A DNA stretch of 64,000 nt from Chromatium okenii (GCF_016583745.1 NZ_NRRQ01000008.1:30457-94456), one strand, 5' to 3'; shown: positions 19,001 to 28,550, numbered from the stretch's first letter. Made by a program: numbers and translations. The notes: a model not told the origin generated them from the sequence alone.

Positions 19001-19679
19001 CTCGTTTTTCAAAGAGAAATGGCGCAAATTTACCGGATTGAAATGGCGGCTGCGTCATGCGTGGTCATGGCGCTGGTTCACTAAAAAAGCGCCCGTGCCC
19101 GTCGTCTCCGCACCACCACTTCAGCCCGTGCTCATTGAATGTGCGGCAATTGAATTAGCAATTATTGGTCATCACGGCGAAACGATGCGGGGCTTATTAC
19201 AGCGCGGTTTTCACAGCGGCACATTACCCAAAGCCTTTGATCGGTTACGGCGCGTGTTGCGCACGCAAATTCGCACGGGAATTGATACGCCGCAGCGCCT
19301 GCGCGATGCTCGCCGTCATCTCGCCGAGATTGAACGCGCCATTTGTGTCTTTTGTGAGCGTGAATTAGCGTATGCCTTGCGCCGCCGGTGCCGCGAACCC
19401 AATTGCGGTCTCGCTCGGGTGGAAACGCAGCGCCCGCGTTTAGCCACTGCCTCATTTGAATTGAAGTTAATGTTATATGGAACAACTGCCACGCCGACGG
19501 CGCTCACCATTCACTTCTTTTTATTGGAACCGGATTTATTTTTAACCGTAACGGTGGGCGGCGATGGCAGTTTATTACGCGAACAGTGCTGGCAACAACT
19601 CAGTGAAGATTTACAAATGTTTAGCGGTCGCGCTGGCGCAAAATTGATGATCGTACACGATCATTTACCGACACCTTAA
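16041..19679 (+). CDS. Very large membrane protein of unknown function
   Basis: A 1212-residue protein that I do not recognise, starting at GTG (16041). Residues 1-240 form a soluble part opening with LTDADSILRLFRARVFKPTEG. A Pro/Ala-rich linker (PPAPAPAPATCEPTHACP) follows around residue 275. A long helical, coiled-coil-prone region lies at about 340-640. Some six hydrophobic segments lie between about 650 and 960, including LILAHLILPFGFAFLGLKTL and VAYPVVTITVLLLPGLAGFL. A basic stretch (KKMKSSFFKEKWRKF) and a soluble C-terminal domain end the protein. The layout suggests an inner-membrane protein with large cytoplasmic domains. Base composition becomes less GC-rich from about 18.3 kb onward, inside the gene. 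It stands alone between spacers. Confidence 0.8.
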   Translation: MPFSSLTDADSILRLFRARVFKPTEGVFLFHPRAMERLIAEHLAAHGYETSVPALTYYLMAATDFLSGLESENPEALAIIEGLNLPAQVILLPMPVEQRLDAAGFTRLLRDYWARRFEAEVARTWQAERDLRRDDATSALSALIGAPALAEIRELLTRDAVIPAGLSPALITRSFVALIVRLHYFSPGVRGFFFPAIPDWAAIDDWLHASGLHLTPAPSADPLPTLLQRLRPDERCGAAAQPLRLPNDLPYARTDASWQPPERQIAAPPAPAPAPATCEPTHACPLQRRTCAAAQALNACDMTPTPVTTWRGRLRDVVLGSIAPLLDILLALPRPFWWRTGIPAVVTELRWRCALLLLRHALRTAAAAERRDQFATVIDQFAAAQRRLHHLDTTCADASTPLAERLAQRRRAAERALPMLLAQQWNLDASSAHELSQLVSHLGAASLAPADTWTARTLLHDLERVLLESRTTYYELRPLVWILSMGKTHLRQVLPFQANLKALRALDTSLTRLEQLGWEPLLVERFHQPLHQLAQQLTVHLEQQLKPHLQHALTAAGFCPHDHREAIAAHKVLRELLDVIEHRRHLKFTDVRDIVARNLLRLPDFTAAALVNGDRLAQFDRSAAHTLPGVYKPGEFYLKGLQQLGAPLFGTAVGRLILAHLILPFGFAFLGLKTLHVLIDVLTHHSVDLTPLWLVIAVGTLINVIVHAHGVRTILLALLRGLWWGVRLLLYDGLRRLLRWQPLLQLLDTTVVRSVDRHLLRPFFVGSFLLTPIIAINSLVAGELTTPELSVFALALALGTLVRNTPAGRHLLDDTASGVGRVVRIVNQTLIIGLVRELIQFFKEVTRRFQQGLHWIEELLSHRLGESRLELIIKALLVPIWRLIDAVMQFYVTVLVEPQVNPIKHFPLVTIGHKLMLPFFPLITSFLLTVTATILPKWVAYPVVTITVLLLPGLAGFLVWELKENWKLYAANHRHPPHPAVGKKMKSSFFKEKWRKFTGLKWRLRHAWSWRWFTKKAPVPVVSAPPLQPVLIECAAIELAIIGHHGETMRGLLQRGFHSGTLPKAFDRLRRVLRTQIRTGIDTPQRLRDARRHLAEIERAICVFCERELAYALRRRCREPNCGLARVETQRPRLATASFELKLMLYGTTATPTALTIHFFLLEPDLFLTVTVGGDGSLLREQCWQQLSEDLQMFSGRAGAKLMIVHDHLPTP

Positions 19680-19713
19680 TTGCAGTTTTTATTGCACTAT
19701 TGGAATTCATGGC

Positions 19714-21054
19714 ATGTCCAGAAAACGTCAATCACCGCCAACTGAAGTGGTCGAGGCTGACATCACTGCGCTCACTCACGAGGGGCGCGGTCTCACGCAT
19801 ATCGACGGCAAAACCGTCTTCGTGGACGGGGCGCTGGCGGGTGAGCGGGTGCGCTACCGTTACACCCGCATTCAGCGGCATTTTGATGAGGCGACGGTGG
19901 TGGAAGTGCTCCGCGCTGCGCCGGAACGGGTGACGCCGCAATGTCCACATTTTGGTCTGTGCGGCGGCTGTAGCCTGCAACATTTGCACGCGGGAGCGCA
20001 GATTGCGGTCAAACAAGCGAGCCTCGCTGACCTGTTGACGCGCATCGGCAAGGTGACGCCGAGCGCATGGCTGCCGCCGGTGGTGGCGGAATCTTGGGGC
20101 TATCGCCGTAAGGCGCGGCTGGGCGTGCGTTATGTCCACAAAAAAGGGCGCACCTTGGTCGGATTTCGGGAGCGCCACAGCGGATTTCTCGCTGATTTGA
20201 GCACCTGCGCGGTGTTGCATCCCAGCATCGGCACGCGGTTGACGGCGCTGGCGGCGACGCTGGATCAGTTGAGCATCCGCGAGCAGGTGCCGCAGGTGGA
20301 GATCGCAGTTGGTGATGCGGCGACGGTGCTGGTGCTGCGGGTGATGCAGCCGCTGAGTGCGGCGGATGAGCACTTGTTGCTGGCGCTCGCAGCGGAGGAA
20401 CAGTGGCGGCTGTATGTGCAGGAAGGCGGGGTGGAGACGATCCGCCCGTTGCCCGGGCAAGCGGTTGATTTATATTATCAATTTCCGCATTTGGGGCTGC
20501 AATTGGCGTTTTTGCCGCACGATTTCACGCAGGTGAATGGGGCGCTTAATCAGCTCATGGTGGCGCAAGCGTTGGAATTGTTAGCGATCCAGCCGCACGA
20601 GGCGGTGTTGGATTTATTTTGCGGGCTGGGCAATTTCACCTTGCCGCTGGCGCAACAGGCGGCGCGGGTGATTGGTGTGGAAGGCGACGCCGGTTTGGTG
20701 GCGCGGGCACAAGCCAATGCTGCCCACAATCAGCTTGATAATGTGACGTTTTATGCGGCCAATCTCGATGGCAGCTTGGAGCACCAGCCGTGGCTGCAAG
20801 AGCGGTTCACCGTCGCGCTGCTTGATCCACCGCGCAGCGGGGCGCAGGCGGTGCTGGAGGTGTTACCGCGTTTGGGCGTTGAGCGCATTGTGTATGTCTC
20901 ATGCAACCCGGCGACGCTGGCGCGGGACGCCGCCCAGCTCGTCAGTTTGGGCTATCGGCTGCACGCGGCGGGAGTGATGGATATGTTTCCGCACACTGCG
21001 CATGTGGAGTCGATGGCACTTTTTTATCGAGCACACGAGTTGGGTTGCGATTAG
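19714..21054 (+). CDS. rlmD: 23S rRNA (uracil-1939-C5)-methyltransferase RlmD
   Basis: RlmD (RumA) methylates U1939 of 23S rRNA using S-adenosylmethionine. The 446-residue protein shows the order TRAM domain (residues 10-70), iron-sulfur cysteine motif CPHFGLCGGCSLQH near 77, SAM-binding VLDLFCGLGNFTLPLA near 298, the LLDPPRSGA motif, and the catalytic cysteine in YVSCNPATLARD near 393. All key residues are present. The ATG at 19714 has a GGAA sequence about 9 bases upstream. It precedes the deacetylase-like gene on the same strand after 36 bases. Confidence 0.95.
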   Translation: MSRKRQSPPTEVVEADITALTHEGRGLTHIDGKTVFVDGALAGERVRYRYTRIQRHFDEATVVEVLRAAPERVTPQCPHFGLCGGCSLQHLHAGAQIAVKQASLADLLTRIGKVTPSAWLPPVVAESWGYRRKARLGVRYVHKKGRTLVGFRERHSGFLADLSTCAVLHPSIGTRLTALAATLDQLSIREQVPQVEIAVGDAATVLVLRVMQPLSAADEHLLLALAAEEQWRLYVQEGGVETIRPLPGQAVDLYYQFPHLGLQLAFLPHDFTQVNGALNQLMVAQALELLAIQPHEAVLDLFCGLGNFTLPLAQQAARVIGVEGDAGLVARAQANAAHNQLDNVTFYAANLDGSLEHQPWLQERFTVALLDPPRSGAQAVLEVLPRLGVERIVYVSCNPATLARDAAQLVSLGYRLHAAGVMDMFPHTAHVESMALFYRAHELGCD

Positions 21055-21090
21055 CATCGCGTCACCATTCACTTGCCGCGAGAACGTCCG

Positions 21091-22029
21091 TTGAACCTCG
21101 CCTTGATTTCTCATCCTTCTTGTCAAGCCCATCGCATGGGTGCGCATCATCCCGAATGTCCCGAACGTCTGTACGCGATTCAAGATCGGTTAGTCGCGTC
21201 CGGGATGGAGATGTTGGTGACGCATTACGACGCGCCAGCAGCGACCATTGAACAGCTCACCCGCGTTCACGATGCCGATTATGTGCAACGCATTTTTGCT
21301 GCCGCGCCCACCGGCACCGATCCGCTGGCGCTGGTGTGGCTTGATGGCGACACGGCGTTGAATTGCCACACGCTGGAGGCGGCGCAACATGCTGCTGGCG
21401 CGGCGATTTTAGCGGTGGATTTGGTGCTGAGTGATCGCCACCACGCCGCTTTTTGCGCGGTGCGTCCGCCGGGGCATCACGCCGGACGTCGCACCAGCGG
21501 CGGCTTTTGTTTATTCAACAATCTGGCAGTCGGCGCGGCACACGCGCTGGCGGTACATGGGCTGGAGCGCATCGGGATTGTGGATTTTGATGTCCATCAC
21601 GGCGACGGCACCGAAGACATTTTCAGCGGCGAGGCGCGGGTGCTGCTGTGTTCGAGTTTCCAGCATCCGTTTTATCCCGGCACCGGCGCTGACAGCACCG
21701 CTCCCAACGTGATTAACGTCCCGCTGCCGCGTTTGACTGACGGCGCAGCGTTTCGGGCGGCGGTGGGCGCAGCGTGGCTGGCGCGATTGGATGCGTTTGC
21801 GCCGCAATTGCTGATGATTTCCGCTGGTTTTGATGGGCATCTCGAAGACGATATGGCGCATTTCAATTTGCACACTGCCGACTTTGGCTGGCTCACCCGC
21901 GAGATTCATTTATTAGCCCGCAAACATTGCCAAGAGCGGGTGGTGTCCTGTTTAGAAGGGGGATATGCGCTCTCCGCATTGGGACGCAGCGTTGCGACGC
22001 ATGTAGATGAATTGATCGGGCAGGTGTAA
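21091..22029 (+). CDS. Histone deacetylase family (acetoin utilisation/APAH-like) hydrolase
   Basis: A zinc amidohydrolase of the arginase-deacetylase fold. Characteristic residues are visible: HPECPERL near residue 20, VRPPGHHAG with the catalytic His pair near 127, NNLAVGAAHAL, VDFDVHHGDGTEDIF with the zinc-binding Asp and His near 165, and SAGFDGHLEDDMA near 250 with the second zinc Asp. Bacterial members deacetylate small acetylated amines or protein lysines; the substrate cannot be told. I chose the TTG at 21091, giving MNLALISHPSC like homologues; a TTG at 21073 would add six residues. It follows rlmD and precedes tamA. Confidence 0.9.
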   Translation: MNLALISHPSCQAHRMGAHHPECPERLYAIQDRLVASGMEMLVTHYDAPAATIEQLTRVHDADYVQRIFAAAPTGTDPLALVWLDGDTALNCHTLEAAQHAAGAAILAVDLVLSDRHHAAFCAVRPPGHHAGRRTSGGFCLFNNLAVGAAHALAVHGLERIGIVDFDVHHGDGTEDIFSGEARVLLCSSFQHPFYPGTGADSTAPNVINVPLPRLTDGAAFRAAVGAAWLARLDAFAPQLLMISAGFDGHLEDDMAHFNLHTADFGWLTREIHLLARKHCQERVVSCLEGGYALSALGRSVATHVDELIGQV

Positions 22030-22044
22030 CAACTGTCGGATCAC

Positions 22045-23841
22045 ATGCCTGCTCTTTCCGCACTTCACCTGCCACAGCAGCGCCGGCGGCGGCGCTGGCA
22101 GGGATGCCTCCTGAGCTGGGTTTTGTGGTGGTTTGCGAGTGCGGTTTCTGCGCTCACGCTCGAAGTCACTGTGACTGGCGTCACCGGCGCAGAACGCCGC
22201 AACGTGTTGGCGCAATTAGGCATTTATCAAGAACGCAGCGACCGCGAACTCACGCCCGCCCGCCTTGACTATCTCCATCGCCTCGCGCCAGCGCAAATCC
22301 GCGACGCCTTGATTCCATTTGGTTTTTATCAAACGCAGCTTGACGCCACCGTGCAGCAACATGGCGACCGCTGGCAAGCGCATTACCACATCACCCTCGG
22401 CGCACCAGTCACAATCAGCACGGTGGACTATCAACTCAGCGGAGAGGGCGCGACCGATCCCATCTTTCCGGTCAGCTTACCGCTGCGGCGCGGCGACGTT
22501 CTCCAGCACAGCGCCTACGAAGCCGCCAAAGCGCAGGTGCAGGCGTGCGCCGCCCGCGCTGGCTATAAAGACGCCCACTGGCTTATTCACCAAGTGCAGG
22601 TTGATCCCGCCACCAACCACGCCGCCGTCCAGCTCCATCTCGCCACCGGGCCGCGCTATTTTCTAGGCGCCGTCACCTTTCAATCCCCGCATCTCGATGT
22701 CGGACTGCTGCAACGCTACGTCACCTTTCACGCGGGCGCACTGTACACACCCAACCGCTTGATTCAACTGCAAAGTCGCCTGCTGGGTAGCGACTATTTC
22801 CGCAGCGTCGAACTCATCCCGCAACCCACTCCGCCCGGTCCCGCGCACTGGATACCCATCACCGTCGTCACCACCCCCAGCCTGCCAAACCACTACCGGC
22901 TGGGACTGGGATATGCCACCGATCTCGGCCCGCGCCTGCGCCTTGATTGGCAACGCCGCTATCTCAATCGCTGGGGACATCGCCTGCGCACCGCCCTGAG
23001 CCTCGCGCCAACCGAATCCACATTGATGCTGGATTACCGCATCCCGTTACACGATCCCGCCCGCGATTACCTCAGCATCAAACCGCAATTCAGCGTCACC
23101 GAAGAAACCGCGCTCGGCAGCGGCTGGACTCAAACGCTGCAAATTGCCCACATCAGCAGCACCGCCACCGGATGGCGACGCAGCCTTGGCGTTGATTACC
23201 GCTACGAAGATTTGGATGGCAACGGGCGCGATCTCGGTGCCACCAACGAACTGGTGCCCACCGTATCGTGGGCAAAAACCCTCACCGATGACCCACTGCT
23301 GACGCAGCACGGCTACCGGCTCAAATACAGCCTGCTGGGTGGTTTAGAAGGCGTGTTAGCGGAAGCCACCTATCTCAGCGGAGAACTGCAATACAAAGGC
23401 ATTCAAGCATTTGCCGATCATTATCGCCTCATCGTTCGCGGCGATCTTGGCGTCACCCTCACCGCCGCAGTGCGCGACCTGCCGCTGAGTCGGCGCTTTT
23501 ATGCCGGTGGCGACCAATCGCTGCGCGGCTGGGGTTTTGGGACGCTGGGACCGCGTACCGATGACAACCGCGTCAGCGGTGGACGCTACCTCGCCGTCGG
23601 CAGCATCGAAATAGAGCGCCAGCTTGCCGGACGCTGGAGCAGCGCCCTCTTCACCGATTTTGGCAACGCCTTTGATCGCCTCAACGCCCCAGCTCCTGAA
23701 CTCAGCGCCGGCATCGGCGTGCGCTGGGCATCACCACTCGGCCAGATTCGCTGTGATTTAGCCTTCGCCTTGTCAGAAGACCCGCAGCGTCACGGCGTAC
23801 CACCGGCGCGACTGCATCTCGTGATCGGTCCAGATTTATGA
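22045..23841 (+). CDS. tamA: Translocation and assembly module outer-membrane protein TamA
   Basis: TamA is an Omp85-family outer-membrane barrel that works with TamB in envelope biogenesis. The 598-residue product has an N-terminal signal segment (basic run RRRRRWQG then CLLSWVLWWFASAVSA), three POTRA-like repeats over roughly residues 37-270, and a C-terminal 16-strand barrel. The barrel carries the family's FYAGGDQSLRGWGFGTLGP motif near residue 490 and ends VRWASPLGQIRCDLAFAL and onward. Length fits TamA (about 580) rather than BamA (about 800). tamB follows with a 4-base ATGA overlap, the typical arrangement. Confidence 0.95.
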   Translation: MPALSALHLPQQRRRRRWQGCLLSWVLWWFASAVSALTLEVTVTGVTGAERRNVLAQLGIYQERSDRELTPARLDYLHRLAPAQIRDALIPFGFYQTQLDATVQQHGDRWQAHYHITLGAPVTISTVDYQLSGEGATDPIFPVSLPLRRGDVLQHSAYEAAKAQVQACAARAGYKDAHWLIHQVQVDPATNHAAVQLHLATGPRYFLGAVTFQSPHLDVGLLQRYVTFHAGALYTPNRLIQLQSRLLGSDYFRSVELIPQPTPPGPAHWIPITVVTTPSLPNHYRLGLGYATDLGPRLRLDWQRRYLNRWGHRLRTALSLAPTESTLMLDYRIPLHDPARDYLSIKPQFSVTEETALGSGWTQTLQIAHISSTATGWRRSLGVDYRYEDLDGNGRDLGATNELVPTVSWAKTLTDDPLLTQHGYRLKYSLLGGLEGVLAEATYLSGELQYKGIQAFADHYRLIVRGDLGVTLTAAVRDLPLSRRFYAGGDQSLRGWGFGTLGPRTDDNRVSGGRYLAVGSIEIERQLAGRWSSALFTDFGNAFDRLNAPAPELSAGIGVRWASPLGQIRCDLAFALSEDPQRHGVPPARLHLVIGPDL

Positions 23842-26800
23842 CCGCTGCCGCTGCTCCCGCCCCAGCCGCAGTGCCGCCGCGCATTGATCGGAGCGGGCGC
23901 TGGCGCTGGTGGCGTCACGTCGTGCTGACGATCAGCGGACGCCTGCTGCTGGCGAGCGGAATCATGCTGCTGACCACCCAAACCGGGCTGCGGCTACTGT
24001 GTGCCAGCGCCGAAGCACTTTTTCCCGCACAGCTCCACATCGCGGGCGCAGACGGGCGCGTGATCGGACATTGGCAACTGCACGGCGTCACCGTGAACTT
24101 GCCCACCGCCACCCTTCAATTCGGCAGCGTCGGGGTAGATTGGTCAGCGTTATCGTTGTTCACCGGCATCCTGCATCTCGACCAGCTCACCCTGACCGAT
24201 GTCAGCGTCACATTGCTACCCAGCCCCGCGCCAGCCGTTCCCTTTGCCCTGCCATCGCTGCGCCTGCCATTTCCACTTGAAGTGACGCAAGCAACGCTCA
24301 CCAATCTGCGCGTTCAGCCCGTCGCGCCCGCCGCCCCATTTCAACTCCAGCACCTGCGTTTAGCCGCGCAGTGGCAAGACACCCAGCTCACCATTCGCCA
24401 CCTCATCGCGCAGTTACCCGCTTCCGCTCTCACCGTCAGCGCCAGTGGTCAATTGACCGTCACGGGCGACTATCCGCTGGCGCTGGATGTCGGGTGGGAA
24501 CTCAGCCCCAACACGCCGCACCACTGGCGCGGATACGGGCATGGCACTGGTGATGTGCAGCATCTGCGCTTGGCACTGACCACCAGCGGCGCGATCACCG
24601 CGCAGATCACGGGACAGGTGGACGCGCTGCTGACTGCGCCGACTTGGGAAGGCGCGATCACGCTGGAGCCGCTGGCGCTGGTCAGCTTAGAACCGACCTT
24701 GCCGCCGCTCACGGTGCAGGGTCAGCTCACCACTCGCGGCACCCTGACGGCGGCTGATGTCAGCGGACAGCTCACGCTGCACCATTCGGAGTGGGGCGGC
24801 GCTGATCTCGCGCTTGATCTCGGTTGGCAACCGGCGGAATTGACGCTGCGCACGGTGCAGTTGACGCAACAGGTGCCGCCAGCAGCAGCGGCGTTGACTC
24901 CGGCACTGCTGCGGTTGACTGGTCAAATCGCGTTGACCTCGCCGACGCCGCACGCGCAACTGCGCGGAGAGTGGCAGGCGCTGCGCTGGCCGTTGCAGGG
25001 TGCGTCGCTGCTGACCTCGGCGCAGGGCGTGGTCACGCTCGCCGGCACTCCGACGGCGCTGGACTATCAGGTGACGGCAACGGCGCTGCTGCCAACGCTC
25101 ACGCCCGGCGAGGTGCCGCTTCCGGCGCAGTTGGCGATCAGCGGGACGGTGCGTGAGCAGCAGGTGACGGTGACGGCGTTGCAGGTGGAGACGGGAGCGG
25201 GAGCGGTGCGCGGACAGGGCAGTTTGGTGCTGATGCCGCAGCCGCGCTGGACGGCGCAGTTGGAGTGGACTGATTTTGATCCGGGGGTGATCGCTGCGGA
25301 GTGGCGCGGGCGCATCAGTGGGCGTTTGACCACGCAGGGACAATTGCCCGCAACGACGGAACCAACGGCAGTGCTGATGAGCACGCTGCAATTGGAACAA
25401 CTCAGCGGAACCTTGCGCGGTGCGCCGGTGACGGCGGCGGGAACGGTGACGCTGGACGGTGACATGCTGCGCTTCACGGAAGTGACCGCGCAGCTCGGTT
25501 CTAGTCGCTTGCGTGTGGACGGAATGGCGACTACGGCGGGAGTCAGTGATTTGACGTTGGCGCTCACGGCACCAGATTTGGCGCAGGTGTGGCCGGGAGC
25601 GAGTGGGCGGGTGACGGTGAACGGGCGCTGGCGTGGGGCGCTGACGGCTCCGCAGATCACGTTTGCAGTCGATGCGGCAGAGGTGCAGCTTGCCGGGCAG
25701 CAGGTGAAGCGATTGGTGGGCAGCGGTGATCTTGATCTGAGCGGGGCGGGGCGGGTGGCGGTGACGGTTGATGGGACTGCGCTGCAATTGGGTACACAGT
25801 CGTGGACGCATTTGACGCTGCGCGGTAGCGGACAGCGGACGACGCAGCAGTGGCAGATGACGCTCACTGGTGCCAAGCGGGCGCTGGAAGTGGTGGCAAC
25901 TGGGGCGCTGCTGCCAGCGGGTGGCTGGCGTGGGACGGTGACGCGAGCGCACTGGCTGGCGCCGGAAACGGGTCGTTGGCAATTGCAGCAGCCGTTGACG
26001 GTGGAGTGGCAAGCGCCGCAAGTGACGGCAACGCCGTTGTGTGTGCGGCACGAGGGCGGTTCGCGGGGCTGTGTGACGCTGACCATGCAGACGGCGCAGG
26101 ATTGGGCGGCGACGCTGGAGGTGCCGCGTTTGGAAATGGAAGTGGTGCGGGCGCTGGTGCCGCCGCCGCTGCATCTCGAAGGGGCGTTGGATGCTCATGG
26201 TGTGGTGCAGGCGGTGGCGGGCAAGTTGACTGGATCATGGCGCGGACGCTGGCAGCGGGGGCTGGTGCGCAGTGGCGGTGAGACCTTTGATCTGAGCGGG
26301 ACGGCGTTGACGGCGGCGCTGACGGCGGCGGGTTTGACGGCGCAGATCGCGGTTCCGGTTAAGGAATTGGGAACGGTGACGGCGGAGCTGGCGTTGCCCG
26401 GCTGGGTGCCTGCTGCGCCGCTGCGTGATGAACAACCGCTGCGCGGCAAGATGCAGGTGCAGGTGTTGACGCTGGCGCGATTGGAGCCGCTGGTGCCGGC
26501 GCTGGCGCAATTGCGGGGGACGCTGACAGCGGAGATGACGCTGGCGGGGACGGTGGCAGCTCCGGCGCTGCGGGGAAGTGCGCAGGTGCGGGAGTTGAAT
26601 GTTGAGATGACGGGGCTGGGTTTGGCGCTGACGGAAGGGGCGTTGACGCTGACGACGCCGCTGCCGAATCAGGTGGCGGTGTCGGGGCAGGCGCTGCTGG
26701 GCGGGGGACTGGTGACATTGACGGGTGACGGGCGCTGGTCGCGTTCTGATTGGCAGTTGCAGCTCGCAGCCAGCGGTGAGCGGCTGCAAGTGGCGAATAC

Positions 26801-27599
26801 AAAAGAGTATTTTGCGCTGGTGTCGCCGCAACTGACGCTGGAAGTGGGGGCGACGGGGGCGACGTTGGGTGGTGAGATACGGGTGCCGGAGGCGCGGATT
26901 CGCCCGCGCACGTTGCCGGTGGGTACGGTGACGGCATCGCCGGACATTGTGTTGACCACCGCCAAACCGTCGTCACCGTTGCCGCTGCGGTTAGACCTGC
27001 GGGTGATCTTGGGGCAGAAGGTGACGCTTGATGGTTTTGGGGTGCGCGGGCGGTTGTTGGGCGCGGTGCGGGTGGCGCAGGTGCCGGGGCAGGCGCTGAC
27101 TGGCGATGGGCAGGTGCAGATTGTCGATGGGCAATATCAGTTGTCGAGTGCGTTGGGGATGGCGGCGGCGGAACTGGGTGCGCCGTTGACGATTTTGCAG
27201 GGGCGGTTGATCTTTGCCAAAAGTGCGCTGGATGATCCGGGGTTATTGTTGCAAGCCGAACGTCAAGGCGGTGCCACCAGCGCGGGTGTGCGGGTATTGG
27301 GAACGTTGCGCACTCCGCATTTAGCATTTTTTTCCGATAGCGATCCCAATATGACTTCGGCGCAAATGACTAAGTATTTAATGACCGGAATTGCGCCAGC
27401 AGATGATGATCGGGCGCAAGACCCCAATTTGGCATTAGGGACTTATTTGACGCCTGATTTATACGGGGAATATGAAACTGGATTTGGTCATGCCCCTAAT
27501 AAAATGCGTTTGCGTTATAACCTGTCGCGTAGAATTGAGATTGAAACGGAAACGGGCGCACAAAATAGTGTTGATGTGTATTTCAAATTTGAACATTAA
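23838..27599 (+). CDS. tamB: Translocation and assembly module inner-membrane protein TamB
   Basis: TamB is an AsmA-like bridge protein, anchored in the inner membrane, with a long beta-taco that contacts TamA and is implicated in phospholipid transport. The 1253-residue protein has one N-terminal membrane segment (residues 23-45, HVVLTISGRLLLASGIMLLT), a very long repetitive region of alternating hydrophobic strands, and the C-terminal DUF490 domain (FSDSDPNMTSAQMTKYLMTG near 1165; ending VDVYFKFEH). The middle of the gene is strongly GC-biased, which creates long spurious open frames on the other strand. It is coupled to tamA by overlap. Confidence 0.95.
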   Translation: MTAAAAPAPAAVPPRIDRSGRWRWWRHVVLTISGRLLLASGIMLLTTQTGLRLLCASAEALFPAQLHIAGADGRVIGHWQLHGVTVNLPTATLQFGSVGVDWSALSLFTGILHLDQLTLTDVSVTLLPSPAPAVPFALPSLRLPFPLEVTQATLTNLRVQPVAPAAPFQLQHLRLAAQWQDTQLTIRHLIAQLPASALTVSASGQLTVTGDYPLALDVGWELSPNTPHHWRGYGHGTGDVQHLRLALTTSGAITAQITGQVDALLTAPTWEGAITLEPLALVSLEPTLPPLTVQGQLTTRGTLTAADVSGQLTLHHSEWGGADLALDLGWQPAELTLRTVQLTQQVPPAAAALTPALLRLTGQIALTSPTPHAQLRGEWQALRWPLQGASLLTSAQGVVTLAGTPTALDYQVTATALLPTLTPGEVPLPAQLAISGTVREQQVTVTALQVETGAGAVRGQGSLVLMPQPRWTAQLEWTDFDPGVIAAEWRGRISGRLTTQGQLPATTEPTAVLMSTLQLEQLSGTLRGAPVTAAGTVTLDGDMLRFTEVTAQLGSSRLRVDGMATTAGVSDLTLALTAPDLAQVWPGASGRVTVNGRWRGALTAPQITFAVDAAEVQLAGQQVKRLVGSGDLDLSGAGRVAVTVDGTALQLGTQSWTHLTLRGSGQRTTQQWQMTLTGAKRALEVVATGALLPAGGWRGTVTRAHWLAPETGRWQLQQPLTVEWQAPQVTATPLCVRHEGGSRGCVTLTMQTAQDWAATLEVPRLEMEVVRALVPPPLHLEGALDAHGVVQAVAGKLTGSWRGRWQRGLVRSGGETFDLSGTALTAALTAAGLTAQIAVPVKELGTVTAELALPGWVPAAPLRDEQPLRGKMQVQVLTLARLEPLVPALAQLRGTLTAEMTLAGTVAAPALRGSAQVRELNVEMTGLGLALTEGALTLTTPLPNQVAVSGQALLGGGLVTLTGDGRWSRSDWQLQLAASGERLQVANTKEYFALVSPQLTLEVGATGATLGGEIRVPEARIRPRTLPVGTVTASPDIVLTTAKPSSPLPLRLDLRVILGQKVTLDGFGVRGRLLGAVRVAQVPGQALTGDGQVQIVDGQYQLSSALGMAAAELGAPLTILQGRLIFAKSALDDPGLLLQAERQGGATSAGVRVLGTLRTPHLAFFSDSDPNMTSAQMTKYLMTGIAPADDDRAQDPNLALGTYLTPDLYGEYETGFGHAPNKMRLRYNLSRRIEIETETGAQNSVDVYFKFEH

Positions 27600-27605
27600 A
27601 CCATC

Positions 27606-28550
27606 GTGATACAGCCAGCATTTGATACCAGTTTACTCCATCCGCGTTATTGGCTCAGTTGGAGTGGCGTCGCTTTAATCGAACTCTTGGGGCGGCTGCC
27701 GTGGCCGGTGCTGTGGGCGCTGGGCGGCATCATCGGGCGCTTGGCTTATTTCATCGTGCCCCAGCGCCGGGCGGTGGCGCGATGCAATCTCGTTTGTTGC
27801 TTCCCGCACCTGAGCCGGATGCGCCGTGAGTGGCTGCTGTGGACGCATTTTGGGTGGCTGGGCGTGGCGGCACTCAGTCAGGGCGTGAGTTGGGGCATTT
27901 CGCGCCCGCGCTTGCAACGCTTGATTCATTTTCAGCAGCAAGAAATTGTGGCGGCGCAACTCGCGGCTGCTCGCCCGCTCATTTTTTTGGTGCCGCATTT
28001 TTTGGCGGTTGATTTAGGCGGAGCGGGTTTGGCCGCATTTATTCATCCCAGCGCCTACATGTATCAGGAGCCGCGCAATCCGGTATTTGCGTGGCGCGTT
28101 CGGCGGGCACGGTGTCAATTCGGCAGCGTGGCGATTGAACGTCAAGACCCGCTGCGGAGCTTGATTCGCCTTCTCAAGCGCGGGACGCCGTTGTTCTATT
28201 TGCCCGATCAAGATGCGGGACGGCGCGGCATCTGGGTACCTTTTTGCGGTCAACCTGCCGCCACAGTGCCGATGTTGGGACGCTTTGCGGCGCTGACTGA
28301 TGCGGTGGTGATTCCAACGATCATGCGCTTTGCGGCGTGGGGACGCGGCGTGGAGGTGATTTTTCAGCCGCCGTTGTCAGAGTTTCCCAGCGGCGAGCCG
28401 GTCGCCGACACCGCGCAGATGAATCAAGTGATTGAAGACGCGCTGCCGCCGCACGCTGCGCAGTATTTCTGGGTTCATCGCCGTTTCAAAACCCGTCCGC
28501 CGGGTGCGCCAGCGTTGTATCCGCCCCGCGTGCGGCGGCAGCGGCGATGA
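27606..28550 (+). CDS. LpxL/HtrB-family lysophospholipid acyltransferase
   Basis: A 314-residue inner-membrane-associated acyltransferase of the lipid A late acyltransferase family. The catalytic HX4D motif is HFLAVD in LVPHFLAVDLGGAGLA near residue 121, and the YMYQEPRNPVF and LPDQDAGRRGIWVPF blocks match LpxL/LpxM. A hydrophobic helix lies at residues 20-55. The start is GTG at 27606, 6 bases after tamB. Which acyl chain it adds is not readable. Its stop overlaps the start of the next gene by four bases. Together with tamAB it forms an envelope-biogenesis run. Confidence 0.9.
   Translation: MIQPAFDTSLLHPRYWLSWSGVALIELLGRLPWPVLWALGGIIGRLAYFIVPQRRAVARCNLVCCFPHLSRMRREWLLWTHFGWLGVAALSQGVSWGISRPRLQRLIHFQQQEIVAAQLAAARPLIFLVPHFLAVDLGGAGLAAFIHPSAYMYQEPRNPVFAWRVRRARCQFGSVAIERQDPLRSLIRLLKRGTPLFYLPDQDAGRRGIWVPFCGQPAATVPMLGRFAALTDAVVIPTIMRFAAWGRGVEVIFQPPLSEFPSGEPVADTAQMNQVIEDALPPHAAQYFWVHRRFKTRPPGAPALYPPRVRRQRR

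Noticed and set aside
24687..27327. Several long frames antisense to tamB
   Set aside because: Low-complexity Arg/His/Pro-rich translations caused by the strong GC bias of tamB; no domain or start signals.
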